A stretch of DNA of 64,000 nucleotides from Prorocentrum cordatum. Its lineage: Eukaryota; Sar; Dinophyceae; Prorocentrales; Prorocentraceae. Location: assembly GCA_963575745.1 (NCBI GenBank), contig CAUYUJ010014604.1:94087-158086 (forward strand), in the 5' to 3' direction. Below, in pieces: positions 22,991 to 33,340 of this stretch. Below the pieces are notes generated by a model. That model was not told where the DNA came from. It searched no databases and saw only the letters and a list, made by a program, of their open reading frames with translations. A program made the translations under genes and the position numbers. Each line of letters starts with the position of its first letter. Position 1 is the first letter of the stretch.

Positions 22991-23735
22991 CGAAGGTGAA
23001 AGAGGGACACAGTTCTAAACGATGAAACGGAAGTGCCCAAATCCGTTGAGAGAGCAGCGGGGCCACGGGGAGCAAATGCAATGAAACCCGACATGGTTCA
23101 GGCACTAGCTCAGCCACTGAGAAGCTAACGGAAGTGGAACCCGAAATTGCCGAGGCAGCAGCGGGGCCACCGGAGAGTAAAATTATTGAGGGAGGGTCGC
23201 GGCCCCGGAAGTGAAACCTGGAACTGTTAAGACAGCAGCTTGGCCATGTGCCAGCAAACGCAGATTCGACCCGAAATTGTTTGAAGAGGAGGGTGGTCAC
23301 ATAAGGGAAATAGACATGGTATTTGAAGCTGCTGAAGCCGCAGCGGAGCCAAGAGAGCAAACGAATATTGTGAGTGTCGATAGAATGGCAGGACCACATT
23401 CAATTCCGTTTGTTCTTCTGTGGCGGCGCTTTTTTTGAATAGTTTCGGGCTTCATTTCCGTTTGCCCCTTGTGGCCCTGTTGCTCTCTCAACAGTTTTGG
23501 GTCGGCCTCCTTCTGAACTGCTTCGGTTTTCAAATCCATTTGCTCTCCCGTGGCCTTGCTGCTCTCGCATCGTTTTTCGGGTTTGGCTGCAATTTTTCTT
23601 GGGGGCCGCTTTCCTTTCCTCTCTGAACATATTGTGTGTCATCATGTTTGCTCTCCCGTGGCTTCGCTGTTCTCTCCGCGGCTTCGTTTTTTTCCAAGCA
23701 TCTTGTGGTGTTGGGTCCTCGCTCTGCAGAGACAA
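22990..23735. repeat. Minisatellite arranged as an inverted pair
   Basis: Units of about 60-75 bp with the core GAGAGCARCRRGGCCACGGGAGAGCAAA occur in + orientation at about 23,020-23,360 (for example GCAGCGGGGCCAC at about 23,056 and about 23,155) and in the opposite orientation at about 23,420-23,720 (TTTGCTCTCCCGTGGC at about 23,540 and 23,645). The two arrays face each other around about 23,390. More units in minus orientation appear at about 24,545-24,740. Confidence 0.65.
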
Positions 23736-23815
23736 CGCCCCGCGTCACCTTCTCTTTTTCCTCTCCTCATTCCTCTTCCGATCCTCCCGCTGCCCCCCCT
23801 CCTCCCATCTTTGCA
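23690..23815 (+). repeat. Dispersed repeat leading into the 90-bp array, copy 1
   Basis: TGTGGTGTTGGGTCCTCG followed by AGAGAC and CGCCCCGCGT, then a pyrimidine tract. The same sequence in the same order precedes the second 90-bp array at about 25,312-25,398, so both arrays belong to one larger duplicated module. Confidence 0.75.
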
Positions 23816-23837
23816 TCTGCCCTCCGCAAGCACGGTC

Positions 23838-24480
23838 CGTGGCTCCATAGGGAGCTGCACTGAAGGCCCCAGTGGCAGGGTTCGCATGCGCCCGACGCCC
23901 AGTTTGGCACACCTCTCATGCGGCTCGTGGCCCTGTATGGATCTGCACCGAAGACCCAGTGGCAGACGGCGCTTGCGCCCGCCCATTTCAGCACACCCCT
24001 CACAGGGTTCGCGGCCCCATAGGGAGCTCCACCGAAGGCCTCAGTGGCAGAGTTCGCATGCGCCCGACGGCCATTATGCACACGCCTCACACGGTTTGTG
24101 ACCCCACAGGGGGTTCCATTGAAGGCCCCAACGGCAGAGTTCGCATGCGCACGCCCATTCTGGCACATCCTTCTCACGGTTCGTGGCCCCATAGGGAGTT
24201 CCACCGAAGGCCCCAGTGGCAGAGTTCGCATGCACCTGACGCCCATTTTGGCACACCCCTCACACGGTTCGTGGCCCCATAGGGAGCTCCACCGAAGGCC
24301 CCAACGGCAGAGTTCGCATGCGCCCGACGCCCATTTTGGTACACCCCTCACGCGGTTCGTGGCCCCATAGGGAGCTCGGTTCGCACGCGCCCGACGCCCA
24401 TTTTGGCACACCCCTCGTACGGTCCGTGGCCTTATAGGGAGCTCCACCGAAAGGCCTCATAAGGAGCTCCACCGAACGTG
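23838..24480 (+). repeat. 90-bp minisatellite, array 1
   Basis: About seven units of roughly 85-90 bp with the core GGTTCGTGGCCCCATAGGGAG, then CTCCACCGAAGGCCCCAGTG and GCATGCGCCCGACGCCCA. It is closely related to array 2 at 25,861-26,840. Frames stay open on both strands because the unit is close to a multiple of three; I do not regard these as genes. Confidence 0.85.
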
Positions 24481-25130
24481 GTACCCACAAATCGGTATTC
24501 ACAACTGCACATGGTTGGGTCCTTCGCCAGGTTTTTTGTTGTTGTTCGTTTGCTGCTGTACGGCCGCTGCTCTCCGAACAGTTTTGGGGCATCACTTCCG
24601 TTTTCTCTTTTGTGGTTTTGTTGATATTTGAGCGGATTCGAGCTGTTTTTCTGATGGTTCTCTTGTAGCCGCGCTCCTCTTTATATAAGTTGGGCTTTAT
24701 AGCCGCTTGATCTCCCGTGACCTCTCCGCTCCCTCAACGGTTCCCGGGGGGTCAGGTGGTCCACCAAAGCAGGAGCACGTGATCGTTCCGTCGATGCGAC
24801 GAAGGGGAGTGTACCGGGGAGTCGTGACGCCGATCATAAAGCCCTAGTGTTCCGAAATGGCATCACCAACGCTGGCTACCTCCTAAGTAATTCGACTGTA
24901 TCGAAAGTTGATTGCATCTTAGACCATGACTGTGTCCATTCTTTTTCTGGTGTGATTTGGTTCACCTTCTGATAAGCCGCATGTCTTACCACGCGCTGAA
25001 TTGCAAAGGGCCGACTGCCCGCAGCTTGGTTGGGTAGCGGCCTATGGCCGTCGCGGCCTTTGGTGAACATTTGGCGTGCTGCGCCAGGTGATTTTGTCCA
25101 CGGCGTGGGTGCATCATTCTGACGTTTCTG
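24481..25130. other. Spacer between the two 90-bp arrays
   Basis: Contains further degenerate units of the 23-kb inverted minisatellite (about 24,545-24,740), then about 390 bases without recognised content. Confidence 0.45.
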
Positions 25131-25137
25131 TCCTGTG

Positions 25138-25397
25138 CGAGGGGTATCGTTGCGATGCCGTTTCGAGGAACTTGTCAGGTATTGTCACCCTTTTTCGCGT
25201 CGCTCCTCTCCTCACCATCATGCTGCGGCCCTTTGGGCCCAAGACCATTGTGGTGCTCGCCGCGAGCGCGCCCCAGTCGCACGGAATCCATGCACCATCA
25301 TTCCCAACCATCCTGTGGTGTTGGGTCCTCGTTTTGAAGAGACGTCGCCCCGCGTTCCTTCCTCCTCCTTCCTCCTCCTCCCCTTCCTCCCCCCTCC

Positions 25398-25398
<1 letters not shown>
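25138..25398 (+). repeat. Dispersed repeat, copy related to 36,262-36,410
   Basis: GCGAGGGGTATCGTTGCGAT through CATGCTGCGGCCCTTTGGGC and ATTGTGGTGCTCGC matches 36,262-36,400 with moderate divergence. It is followed by the GTGGTGTTGGGTCCTCG module and pyrimidine tract. The nature of the mobile unit is unknown. Confidence 0.65.
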
Positions 25399-25428
<30 letters not shown>

Positions 25429-25564
25429 TCATCACATCATCATCATCATCATCGATCATCATCATCATCATCATTCCTCATCATCATCATCAATTCATCA
25501 ACATCATCAGCATCAACATCAGCTTCATAAGCATCAGCAGCATCAGATATATTCACCATCAGCG

Positions 25565-25651
<87 letters not shown>

Positions 25652-25653
25652 AT

Positions 25654-25746
<93 letters not shown>

Positions 25747-25772
25747 GACATCATCGACGTCATCATCACCAC

Positions 25773-25836
<64 letters not shown>

Positions 25837-25852
25837 GTCATCGTCATCACCC
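25399..25852 (+). repeat. (ATC)n microsatellite, about 450 bp
   Basis: Long ATC/CAT array with an interrupted middle (about 25,485-25,565). It gives poly-Ser/His frames on + and poly-Met/Asp frames on -, which are not genes. Confidence 0.95.
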
Positions 25853-25860
25853 AAATCGGC

Positions 25861-26840
25861 GCACTCCTCACACGTTTCGTGGCCCCATAGGGAGCTCCAC
25901 CGAAGGCCCCTGTGGCTGCGTTCACATGCGCCCACCGCACCCACTTCGGCACACCCCTCACACGTTTCGTGGCCCCATAGGGAGCCTCACCCAAGGCCCC
26001 CGTGGCTGCGTTCGCATGCGCCCACCGCACCCAGTTCGGCACACCCCTCACACGTTTCGTGGCCCCACAGGGAGCTCCACCGAAGGCCCCAGTGGCTGCG
26101 TTCACATGCGCCCACCGCACCCATTTCGGCACACCCCTCACACGTTTCGTGGCCCCATAGGGAGCTCACCCAAGGCCCCCGTGGCTGCGTTCGCATGCGC
26201 CCACCGCACCCAGTTCTGAACACCCCTCACACGTTTCGTGGCCCCATAGGGAACTCCACCGAAGGCCCCAGTGGCTGCGTTCGCATGCGCCCACCGCACC
26301 CAGTTCGGCACACCCCTCACACGTTTCGTGGCCCCACAGGGAGCTCCACCGAAGGCCCCAGTGGCTGCGTTCACATGCGCCCGCCGCACCCATTTCGGCA
26401 CACCCCTCACACGTTTCGTGGCCCCATAGGGAGCCTCACCGAAGGCCCCCGTGGCTGCGTTCGCATGCGGTTCCGCCCCCAGTTCGGCACACCCCTCACA
26501 CGTTTCGTGGCCCCACAGGGAGCTCCACCGAAGGCCCCAGTGGCTGCGTTCGCATGCGCACACCGCCCCCAGTTCTGGCACACCCCTCACACGTTTCGTG
26601 GCCCCATAGGGAGCCTCACCCAAGGCCCCCGTGGCTGCGTTCGCATGCGCCCACCGCACCCAGTTCGGCACACCCCTCACACGTTTCGTGGCCCCATGGG
26701 GAGCTCCACCGAAGGCCCCAGTGGCTGCGTTCGCATGCGCCCACCGCACCAATTTCGGCACACGTTCACACGTTTCGTGGCCCCATGAGGAGTTCCACCG
26801 AAGGCCCCAAGGGCTGCGTTCGCACACGTGGGGGCTCGTT
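25861..26840 (+). repeat. 90-bp minisatellite, array 2 with alternating unit types
   Basis: Eleven units; the core CACGTTTCGT occurs at 25,871, 25,961, 26,051, 26,141, 26,230, 26,320, 26,410, 26,499, 26,590, 26,680 and 26,769, so spacing is 89-91. Units tend to alternate between GAGCTCCACCGAAGGCCCCA and GAGCCTCACCCAAGGCCCCC forms, suggesting a higher-order dimer. Open frames of 240-570 codons on both strands result from the 30-codon period. A single extra unit lies at about 28,893-28,960. Confidence 0.92.
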
Positions 26841-27075
26841 GGGGCGTTCGCCTTGCGCATGCGCTATCGGACGGTCGCACTTAGGTCGGTGGCTCAGAAG
26901 GACAGGACCATCGCGGATTTTTTGCAATTGTGTTCTGCACTCGTTGGAGCATTCGCTTTGCGTTCGCGTGGTTCAGAGGGTCGCACGTTGGCTGGTGGGC
27001 AGGAAGCGCGGGGGTGGGTGGACATTCGTCGAGAGCTTTTCGAGGCTTTACGAGTGCGTAGAAGGACAAAGCATC

Positions 27076-27111
<36 letters not shown>

Positions 27112-27268
27112 TTGTTGTTTTGTTTTTTTGTTTTTTTGTTTGCTTGCTTGTTTGTTAGATATATATATATAAGTTTTTTTTTGGGGGGCTCGTCGGGGCG
27201 TGCGCCTTGCGCATGCGCTATCGGACGGTCGCACGTGGGTCGGTCGCTCAGAAGGACAGAACCATCGT
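26834..27268 (+). repeat. Pair of about 75-bp direct repeats around a 34-T run
   Basis: Copies at about 26,834-26,912 and 27,187-27,268 share CGCCTTGCGCATGCGCTATC and GGACGGTCGCAC, then GCTCAGAAGGACAG. Between them lie a third weak copy (about 26,940-26,990), 34 T (27,077-27,110) and a (TA)n (about 27,158-27,172). The second copy abuts the helicase remnant. Confidence 0.75.
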
Positions 27269-28218
27269 CCTGAAGAAGCCCCTCTTCCTCGTGCAGGCGG
27301 CCGACAGGTCTGCCCCGACGATGAACGTCAAGGACGCCGCCAAGATGATGAACTGTGCCAGCCCGAAGAATACCGGTGGCATGCACGGACTGCTCCCGGT
27401 GCACGTGGGCATGCGGATCCCGCTCTTGGAGGTGCTCGACCTCAAGAACGGCCTCGTCAAGGACGCCGAGGGGCAGATCGTGCACATCGTCGTGGGCCCT
27501 CGGGATCGGGACGACGTCGAGAGAGCAGAGAGAGACGGGGATAATAATATCTACCTGAGGCGCTAGCCGCTGGGGTTCTGGGTGCGCATGGAGAAGTACG
27601 CGAGCGCGCCCGTCGTGGACGACCTGCAGCGCCACGTCGACAGCCTCACGAGGGACCTCGCGGGCCCGCTGGTGTTCATCGAGCCCCGCGCGTCGGAGCC
27701 GTTCACCTTCCGCACCTCCAAGGTCACCCTGACGGGCTTCCCGTTCTCGCACGGCAGGGTCATCACCACGGTGGCGTGCCAGGGGCGCGCCATGCGAGAA
27801 GGCGACGGGGCGGGGGAACGGCGCTCCGAGGACGGCCAGACCTCCGGGGCGCGAGCAGTCCGCGGCCAGACCTCGGTCCTGCGGACTCTCGCCCTGGGCC
27901 GTCGGCTGCCCGGCGCACTGCCCCCTCGGCCGACGTCGCCCAGGCGTGATCTTGGACTGCGGCCGCCACGAGGTCGGGAACGGCAAGAAGGAGGACGACG
28001 ACTGGTGGCTGGAGCTCTATGTGCTGCTCTCGCGCGCCACGCGCCACGAGGACTTCCTGCTCGTGCGGGCGCCGCGCGTCGAGTTCTTCCTGGCAGGGCC
28101 GCCGGAGGGCTTGCGGAAGCAGCTGGAGCAGTTTGCGGCGCGCACGAAGCGGTGCAGGAGGGAGGCGACGGCCCTCGCCAGGGAGCTCGGCTTCACCGAG
28201 TTTATCCGCGAGGCCTGA
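27265..28218 (+). pseudogene. Pif1-like SF1 helicase C-terminal remnant with a GA-AG intron
   Basis: Frame 27,265-27,794 carries NVKDAAKMMNCASP, LLPVHVGMRIPLLEVLDLKN and GLVKDAEGQIVHIV, which resembles the C-terminal region of Pif1-like helicases. An in-frame TAG stands at 27,564-27,566 between YLRR and PLGFWVRMEKY. The next landmark, GRVITTVACQGRAM, ends at about 27,794. The continuing motif ILDCGRHE and the SF1 motif VI LYVLLSRATRHED (about 28,014-28,052) are in another frame from 27,946. Removing 27,796-27,943, which begins GA and ends CAG before G, joins the two; GA-AG introns are known in dinoflagellates. It stops at TGA 28,216. The 5' two thirds, including Walker motifs, are not in the window sequence next to it, so this is a fragment or pseudogene. 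Confidence 0.7.
27796..27943 (+). other. Predicted 148-nt GA-AG intron in the helicase remnant
   Basis: The donor GAGAAGG follows ...GCCATGC and the acceptor GCCCAG precedes GCGTGATC; removal restores the family reading across the CQGRAM and ILDCG blocks. The boundaries are inferred from protein continuity only. Confidence 0.5.
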
Positions 28219-28269
28219 CTTGAGGAGCGTCCCCCCCGAGCCGCGCCTTCTCTCGACTGTCCAACTACT

Positions 28270-28535
28270 TGTCTGGCTTCGCGCTGCGGACGACCCGCGC
28301 GCGTCGCTGGGGCCCTTCCGGGGCAATCAGCGCGCGTCGCGGGGATTCCGTGCGACGCTCTTCCCAGCGCCTCGCTCGCCCGTCGTCGCTCTGCCCAGCG
28401 GCCGGAGCCTTGCCCGCAATCAGTCAGCCGGCTAGCTCTCTGTGCTCCGCGCAGCGGACGACCCGCGCGCGTCGCTGGGGCCCCTCCGCGGCGACCTGCG
28501 CGCGTCGCGGGAACTCCGCGCTGCGCTGCGCCCGC
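28270..28535 (+). repeat. Two GC-rich direct repeats of about 85 bp
   Basis: Copies at about 28,283-28,365 and 28,451-28,535 share GGACGACCCGCGCGCGTCGC and TGGGGCCC, then GCGCGCGTCGCGG. Nothing coding was recognised between 28,219 and 28,880. Confidence 0.7.
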
Positions 28536-29147
28536 GGCCTAGGACTTTTGGAGTGCGCGGGCAAAGAGAAAGGAACATAAGACAAGCGGGCGCTATCCTC
28601 GTGAGGGGCGCGCCGACACGGGCGTCGCGGCGCGCGGGCGCTGCCGTCGGCATTTCTGGGGGGGGGGGGGCTCCTCGCGGCGGCCACAGTCAATTTCACA
28701 AGTACTCAGAACCAGTTATACTCAAACCGTTCACGTTCATATCAATTACACTGAGCTTGGTCATGCTCCCATTCATGAACATAGACCCGCTCGCACGCAA
28801 TCCCATTCACAAACAGACGCACTCGCGCTCAGACTCATCCGCGTTCAGTCTCTCGTAATCAGAAATATAATTTTCCTTCGCGTTGTGTGCCCCCGCCACA
28901 CATTTCGGCGCGCCCTTCATGCGGTTCGTGGCCCCATAGGGAGCGCCACCGATGAATATATCCACAATTGCGGTATTCACAACTACGTATGGTTGGGTTT
29001 TTCGTCAGGCTAATTTTTTGACCACATTTTTGTAATTTTATTTCAGACGTTTTGCGTGACCCCACCATCCCAGACGAGTTGCATTCATCAGGCATGCAGT
29101 GGAATAGAGGGTTGGGTGAGACGTCGTATCCAAGAGGGGGATATGGA

Positions 29148-29178
29148 GGAGGAATCGGAGGAGGAGGAGGAGAATGAG

Positions 29179-29210
<32 letters not shown>

Positions 29211-29290
29211 GGAATGGGGGAGGGGGAGGAGGGAGGAGAAGGAATGGGCGGATGATGAGGAGGATGAGGAGGAGGAGGAAGAGGAGGAGG
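29148..29290 (+). repeat. (GAG)n purine tract
   Basis: GGAGGA/GAGGAG-rich block. Its Glu-rich (+) and Leu-rich (-) open frames are compositional. Confidence 0.9.
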
Positions 29291-29324
29291 GCCAGCAGAA
29301 AGGCCAAACGCCTTTAGATGTTTC

Positions 29325-29580
29325 TTGGAGTCTCTTCGGATGTCTCTTGACAGCTTTTTATAGGCCTCTTGAGGCGTCTTGGGGGCCTCTTGGTGGTCCT
29401 GGAGGCCTCTTGAAGCGTCTTGGGTGCCTCGGGGGAGCCTCTTGGGGTCTCTTGGGGGTCTCTTGGAGAAAACTCTGGGGCCTCTTGGGGCCTCCTCGGC
29501 GCCTCTTGGGGCGCTCCTGTGGCACTCCCGGGAGCCGTGGGGGCCATCTTGGGGCCGTCCTGAAGGAGTTCGATCCCAAA
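29325..29580 (+). repeat. CTTGGGGCC-type degenerate minisatellite, locus 1
   Basis: Repeats of CTCTTGGGG with spacing of about 9-18 bases. Related sequence lies at about 46,350-46,677 and about 63,220-63,420, on either side of copia-1, and weakly at 32,620-32,755. Confidence 0.75.
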
Positions 29581-29984
29581 AAGAGGCGGGGGGTACCATA
29601 TGAGCCTTCCCCCCCCGGAAGCCCATATGCCTGCCAAAAGTAAACGTTTTTTTGTTTTTTCGCCCAGGCCATCTTGGACGCTTCAACGTCCCGCGAAACC
29701 TCCCCTCCTCACCCAGGGGTAGGGGTACGGGAGGGGTAAACTCCTCCCCCACGAAGGGGAAAAATGGGGTTAGAAGAGGAAACGCTCTAAACCACTCGCG
29801 CCCTGAAGGCCGGATTGGATTTTCGATGCGTTTTCATTTTTCATCATTCTGGAAAAGCTCACACCGCATTTTACAAGTCTGTTGCTTGCATTGTATGCCT
29901 CTAATATTCTTGTTAGCTATTCGGGATGCGAATATTTGTGATCCGCTTTGGCATACGTTGGGATACGAACATCGACGTGTACAC

Positions 29985-30655
29985 TTACATGCATACCTAC
30001 CTACATACATACACAAGTACACACAATCGCACATGCATATGCACACTCACACATACATACACACATATATGCATACACATGCATACACACATACATGCAT
30101 ACATTCATACAATCATTTACACATACATACATACACATACACATACATGCATACATGCATACATGTATGCATGCATGCACATACATATATACATACATGC
30201 ATACACACATCCATACACACAGGAATACACATATCCACATGCATACATACACGTACATACAAAACAATGTCATATTCGACAGTACAACACAACACAATAC
30301 AATCCATACACACAACCTCCATCTATACATTCATAGGTACATACATGCATCAATCCATACACACATACGTGTATGCATACATACATGCATGCATCCATCC
30401 ATGCGTACACACATACACACATGCATACACACATTCATTCAAGCATACATATACGTACATACATGCACGCATACACACATACATACATATATACGCAAAC
30501 CTACATGCACACATACATCCATCTATCCATCCATCCATCCATCCATACATACATACATACATAGAGACATACGTACATACATACATACACACATACACAC
30601 ATACATGCATACACATATACATACACACATACATACATACATACAGGCATATACA

Positions 30656-30689
<34 letters not shown>

Positions 30690-30967
30690 CATACATACAC
30701 ACATACATACATACATACATACATACATACATACATAACTACATACATGCAATCATACATACATACATGCATGCATGCATACATACATCCATACATACAT
30801 ACATACATGCATGCATACATACATATATGCATACATACATACATACATACATACATACATACATACATACATGCATGCACACATACATACATACATACAT
30901 ACATACACACATACATACATACACATACATACATACACACACATACATACATACATACATACACACA
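29985..30967 (+). repeat. (TACA)n microsatellite, about 980 bp
   Basis: Tetranucleotide array with many CATGCA, CACA and ATAT variants. It yields frames of up to 469 codons of His-Thr-Tyr-Ile on + and Met-Tyr-Val-Cys on -, which I reject as genes. Confidence 0.95.
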
Positions 30968-31480
30968 TCTAGGTTATTCACATACATATATATACATAAG
31001 CATGCCAATCCACATTCGGTAGGAGTCTGGTACTCTGAACCTTGTTTTTGGTTTGTGGATCTGGGTAGTATTTGTATACGATTAGGTACGTTTTTATACC
31101 TTGGGAGTGGCGGCCATGGGCGCCTTTTGCGCGGCGGTTCACTGGCAACACAGGGTACTTTCAGATGCGGCGCGCCACCGCTTGATAAGCGGGAGAAGGA
31201 CGAGGAGGACCAGGAGCGCGACGAGGATGGCGAGGACAAGGGCAACGGAAAAAACGGCAAGAAGGAAAGAACATGGTGGACTTGGACGAGGACGAGTAGG
31301 GCGAGGAGGAGAGGGAACACAGATGGGTGCGAGGTCTCCTCCACGTCTTCGTCTTGATTTCTCCATTCGTTTCCCCCCCTTCCTCAAGGCTCATCGCCCA
31401 TCTCCTGACGCTTCGTCTCCCTTTCAACTCTGTCCCACCCCTCCCCGCAATGCCGTCTCCCTTTTACAATTTTCAGGGTA
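30968..31480. other. Unassigned DNA
   Basis: No recognised family. The frames at 31,101-31,481 and their complements read Arg/Gly/Glu-rich low-complexity sequence. Confidence 0.4.
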
Positions 31481-31770
31481 GGCCTATCCTAGGCCTACCC
31501 TTAGGGCTTACCGGGCCTCCCTAAGCCTACCCTGGGCCTACTCCTGGGGCCTACCTACCCCTAGGGCCTACCCTTAAGGCCTACCCCCAGGCCTACCCTG
31601 GACCTGCCCCTAGACCTAACCTAGGCCTACCGCGAGGGCCTATCTCTAGGCCTACCCCAGGCCTGCCCCTCGTTTGGCCTACCCTAGGCCCAGGGCTTAC
31701 CTCTCAGGCTTTAGTCTTGCCCCCAGGGCCTACCCCTAGCCCGCCCTAGGCCTACCCAGGCCAGGGCCCC
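31480..31770 (+). repeat. CCTAGGGCCTACC minisatellite, array 1
   Basis: Tandem units of about 12-14 bases built from GGCCTACCCCTAG. The related second array is at 33,060-33,340. The two flank the 117-bp array. Confidence 0.85.
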
Positions 31771-31863
31771 TTGGGGGCGCCCCAGCCTGGTTCCCAAGTG
31801 CGGACCTTCTCCGTAACCTGTGGGTTTCGACCGTCGCCGGCGTTGGTCGTCGGTTATTGTCGT

Positions 31864-32580
31864 CCACTCGACCAGGCCCTGCCGTCGGGGTTCCCGCGTG
31901 CTAGCCAGACGATGCAGCGTATTCTACTTTATATTCATGTCCCATCCGCCCGACCCGACACACCCGTGAGGACTCAGCCCGCTCGACCAGGCCCGGCCGT
32001 CGAAGGTCTCGCGTTCCAGCTGGACAATGCAGCATATTTTACTCCATCCTTTGATGTCCCGCCCGCCCGACCCGAGCCGCCCGTGAGGGCCTGGCCCGCT
32101 CGACCAGGCCTGGCCGTCGGGGTTCTAATGTCCCGCCCGTGAGCGCCCGGCCCGCTCGACCAGGCCCGGCCGTTGGGGCTCTCGCGTGCCAGCTGGACGG
32201 TGCAACATATTTGGCTCCATACTTTACTGTCCCACCCGCCCGACCCGACCCGCACGTGATGGTCCAGCCCGCTCGACCAGGTCTGGTCGTCGGGGCTCTC
32301 GCGTGCCAGCTGGACAATGCAGCATACTTTACTCCATCATTTGATGCCCCGCCCGCTCGGCCCGACCCGATCGTGAGGGTCCAGCTCGCTCGACCAGGCT
32401 TGGCCGGCTCTCGCGTGCCAGCCAGACGAAGCAGTATTTTCTAGTCCATAATGTCCCGCCCGCCCCAGGGGGGCCGGGCCTGCTCGACCAAGCCTGGCCG
32501 TTGGGGCTCTCGCGTGCCAGCCGGACGATGTTTCATACTTTAATTTTCCGTCCCGATACCCAACCCGCCCGCGAGGGCCC
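31864..32580 (+). repeat. 117-bp tandem repeat, about seven units
   Basis: The core CGCTCGACCAGG occurs at 31,864 (variant), 31,980, 32,097, 32,153, 32,270 and 32,387, with a diverged unit at about 32,482. Spacing is 116-117 except for one 56-bp deleted unit at 32,097. Units contain CTCGCGTGCCAGCTGGACAA and CCCGCCCGACCCGA. The 39-codon period keeps frames open. Confidence 0.9.
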
Positions 32581-32589
32581 CAGGGCCCC

Positions 32590-33050
32590 CACCTGCCCCA
32601 GGGGGGCCCGACCCGTCCCGGGGAGCTTCGGGGGGCCCCGACCCGTCCCAGGGGTCTCTTGTGGTCTCCGGGTGGCCGTGGGGAGCCCCGGGGGAGTTTC
32701 GGGGGCCTTGGGTTTTCCTGGGGAGTCCCAGGGGGCCTTGGGGGGCCCTGCAGAGGGTGCCGACGATGGCGGCGGGCCCGCCTCGTGACCGCGAAGCGGC
32801 TCGGATCCAAGAACTTCTGCTGGTTTGGGAGCGTCGTCGTGGTCGGGGGTGGTGGTGGTCGTCGTCGGCGCCACTCGCGCGTGCCAGTGCCAATACTCAT
32901 CATATGTTCGCGTTCGGCCTACCAGACACAACCCTCCAGCGCGGCGTGCGTGCCAACACGTACATGAATTGTAGTATAGGGGTCGCCTGTCGACCCGACC
33001 GAACCTGGAGAGTAGGCGTACCCCTAGTGCCCCTGGGCCCATCCTAGCTA
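32590..33050. other. G-rich spacer between repeat arrays
   Basis: Contains CTTGGGG-type repeats (about 32,620-32,755) and otherwise no recognised content. Confidence 0.45.
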
Positions 33051-33059
33051 GGGCCCCGG

Positions 33060-33340
33060 GGGCCTCTCAGGCCGACCAGTAGGTTTTACCCCTAGGGCCT
33101 ACCCCTAGGCCTACCCCTAGGGCCTACCCCTAGGGCCTACCCCTAGGGCCTACCTTGATGCCTACCCCTAGGGCCTACCTTTAGGGCCTACCTCTAGGCC
33201 TACCCTAGGCTTACCCGTGGGGCATACACCGGGTGCTAGGGTGGGGTTTCCTTGGGCTACCCTGGGGCCTAGGGTATGGCCTACGTTAGGACGCCCTAGG
33301 GCCTACCTTAGGGCCTAGGGTACGCCTAGGGTAGCCTGGG
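33060..33340 (+). repeat. CCTAGGGCCTACC minisatellite, array 2
   Basis: Units of CCCCTAGGGCCTA in tandem, decaying to both sides. It differs from a plant-type telomere repeat because the unit is self-complementary at CCTAGG and not a 7-mer. Confidence 0.85.

Noticed and set aside
22941-23735. Minus-strand frames of 111-152 codons
   Set aside because: They follow the 60-75-bp minisatellite units and have no recognisable domain.
25076-26860. 570-codon + frame and 240-codon - frame
   Set aside because: Products of the (ATC)n array and the 90-bp minisatellite, whose period is a multiple of three.
29985-30967. CRISPR-like array
   Set aside because: No unique spacers; a simple microsatellite in eukaryotic DNA.
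29652-31357. 456- and 469-codon frames of His-Thr-Tyr-Ile and Met-Tyr-Val-Cys repeats
   Set aside because: They are translations of the (TACA)n microsatellite in each frame; no start context or domain.
31480-33340. Telomere-like CCCTA sequence
   Set aside because: The unit is a 12-14-mer around CCTAGG, not the 7-mer telomere repeat of plants and dinoflagellates.
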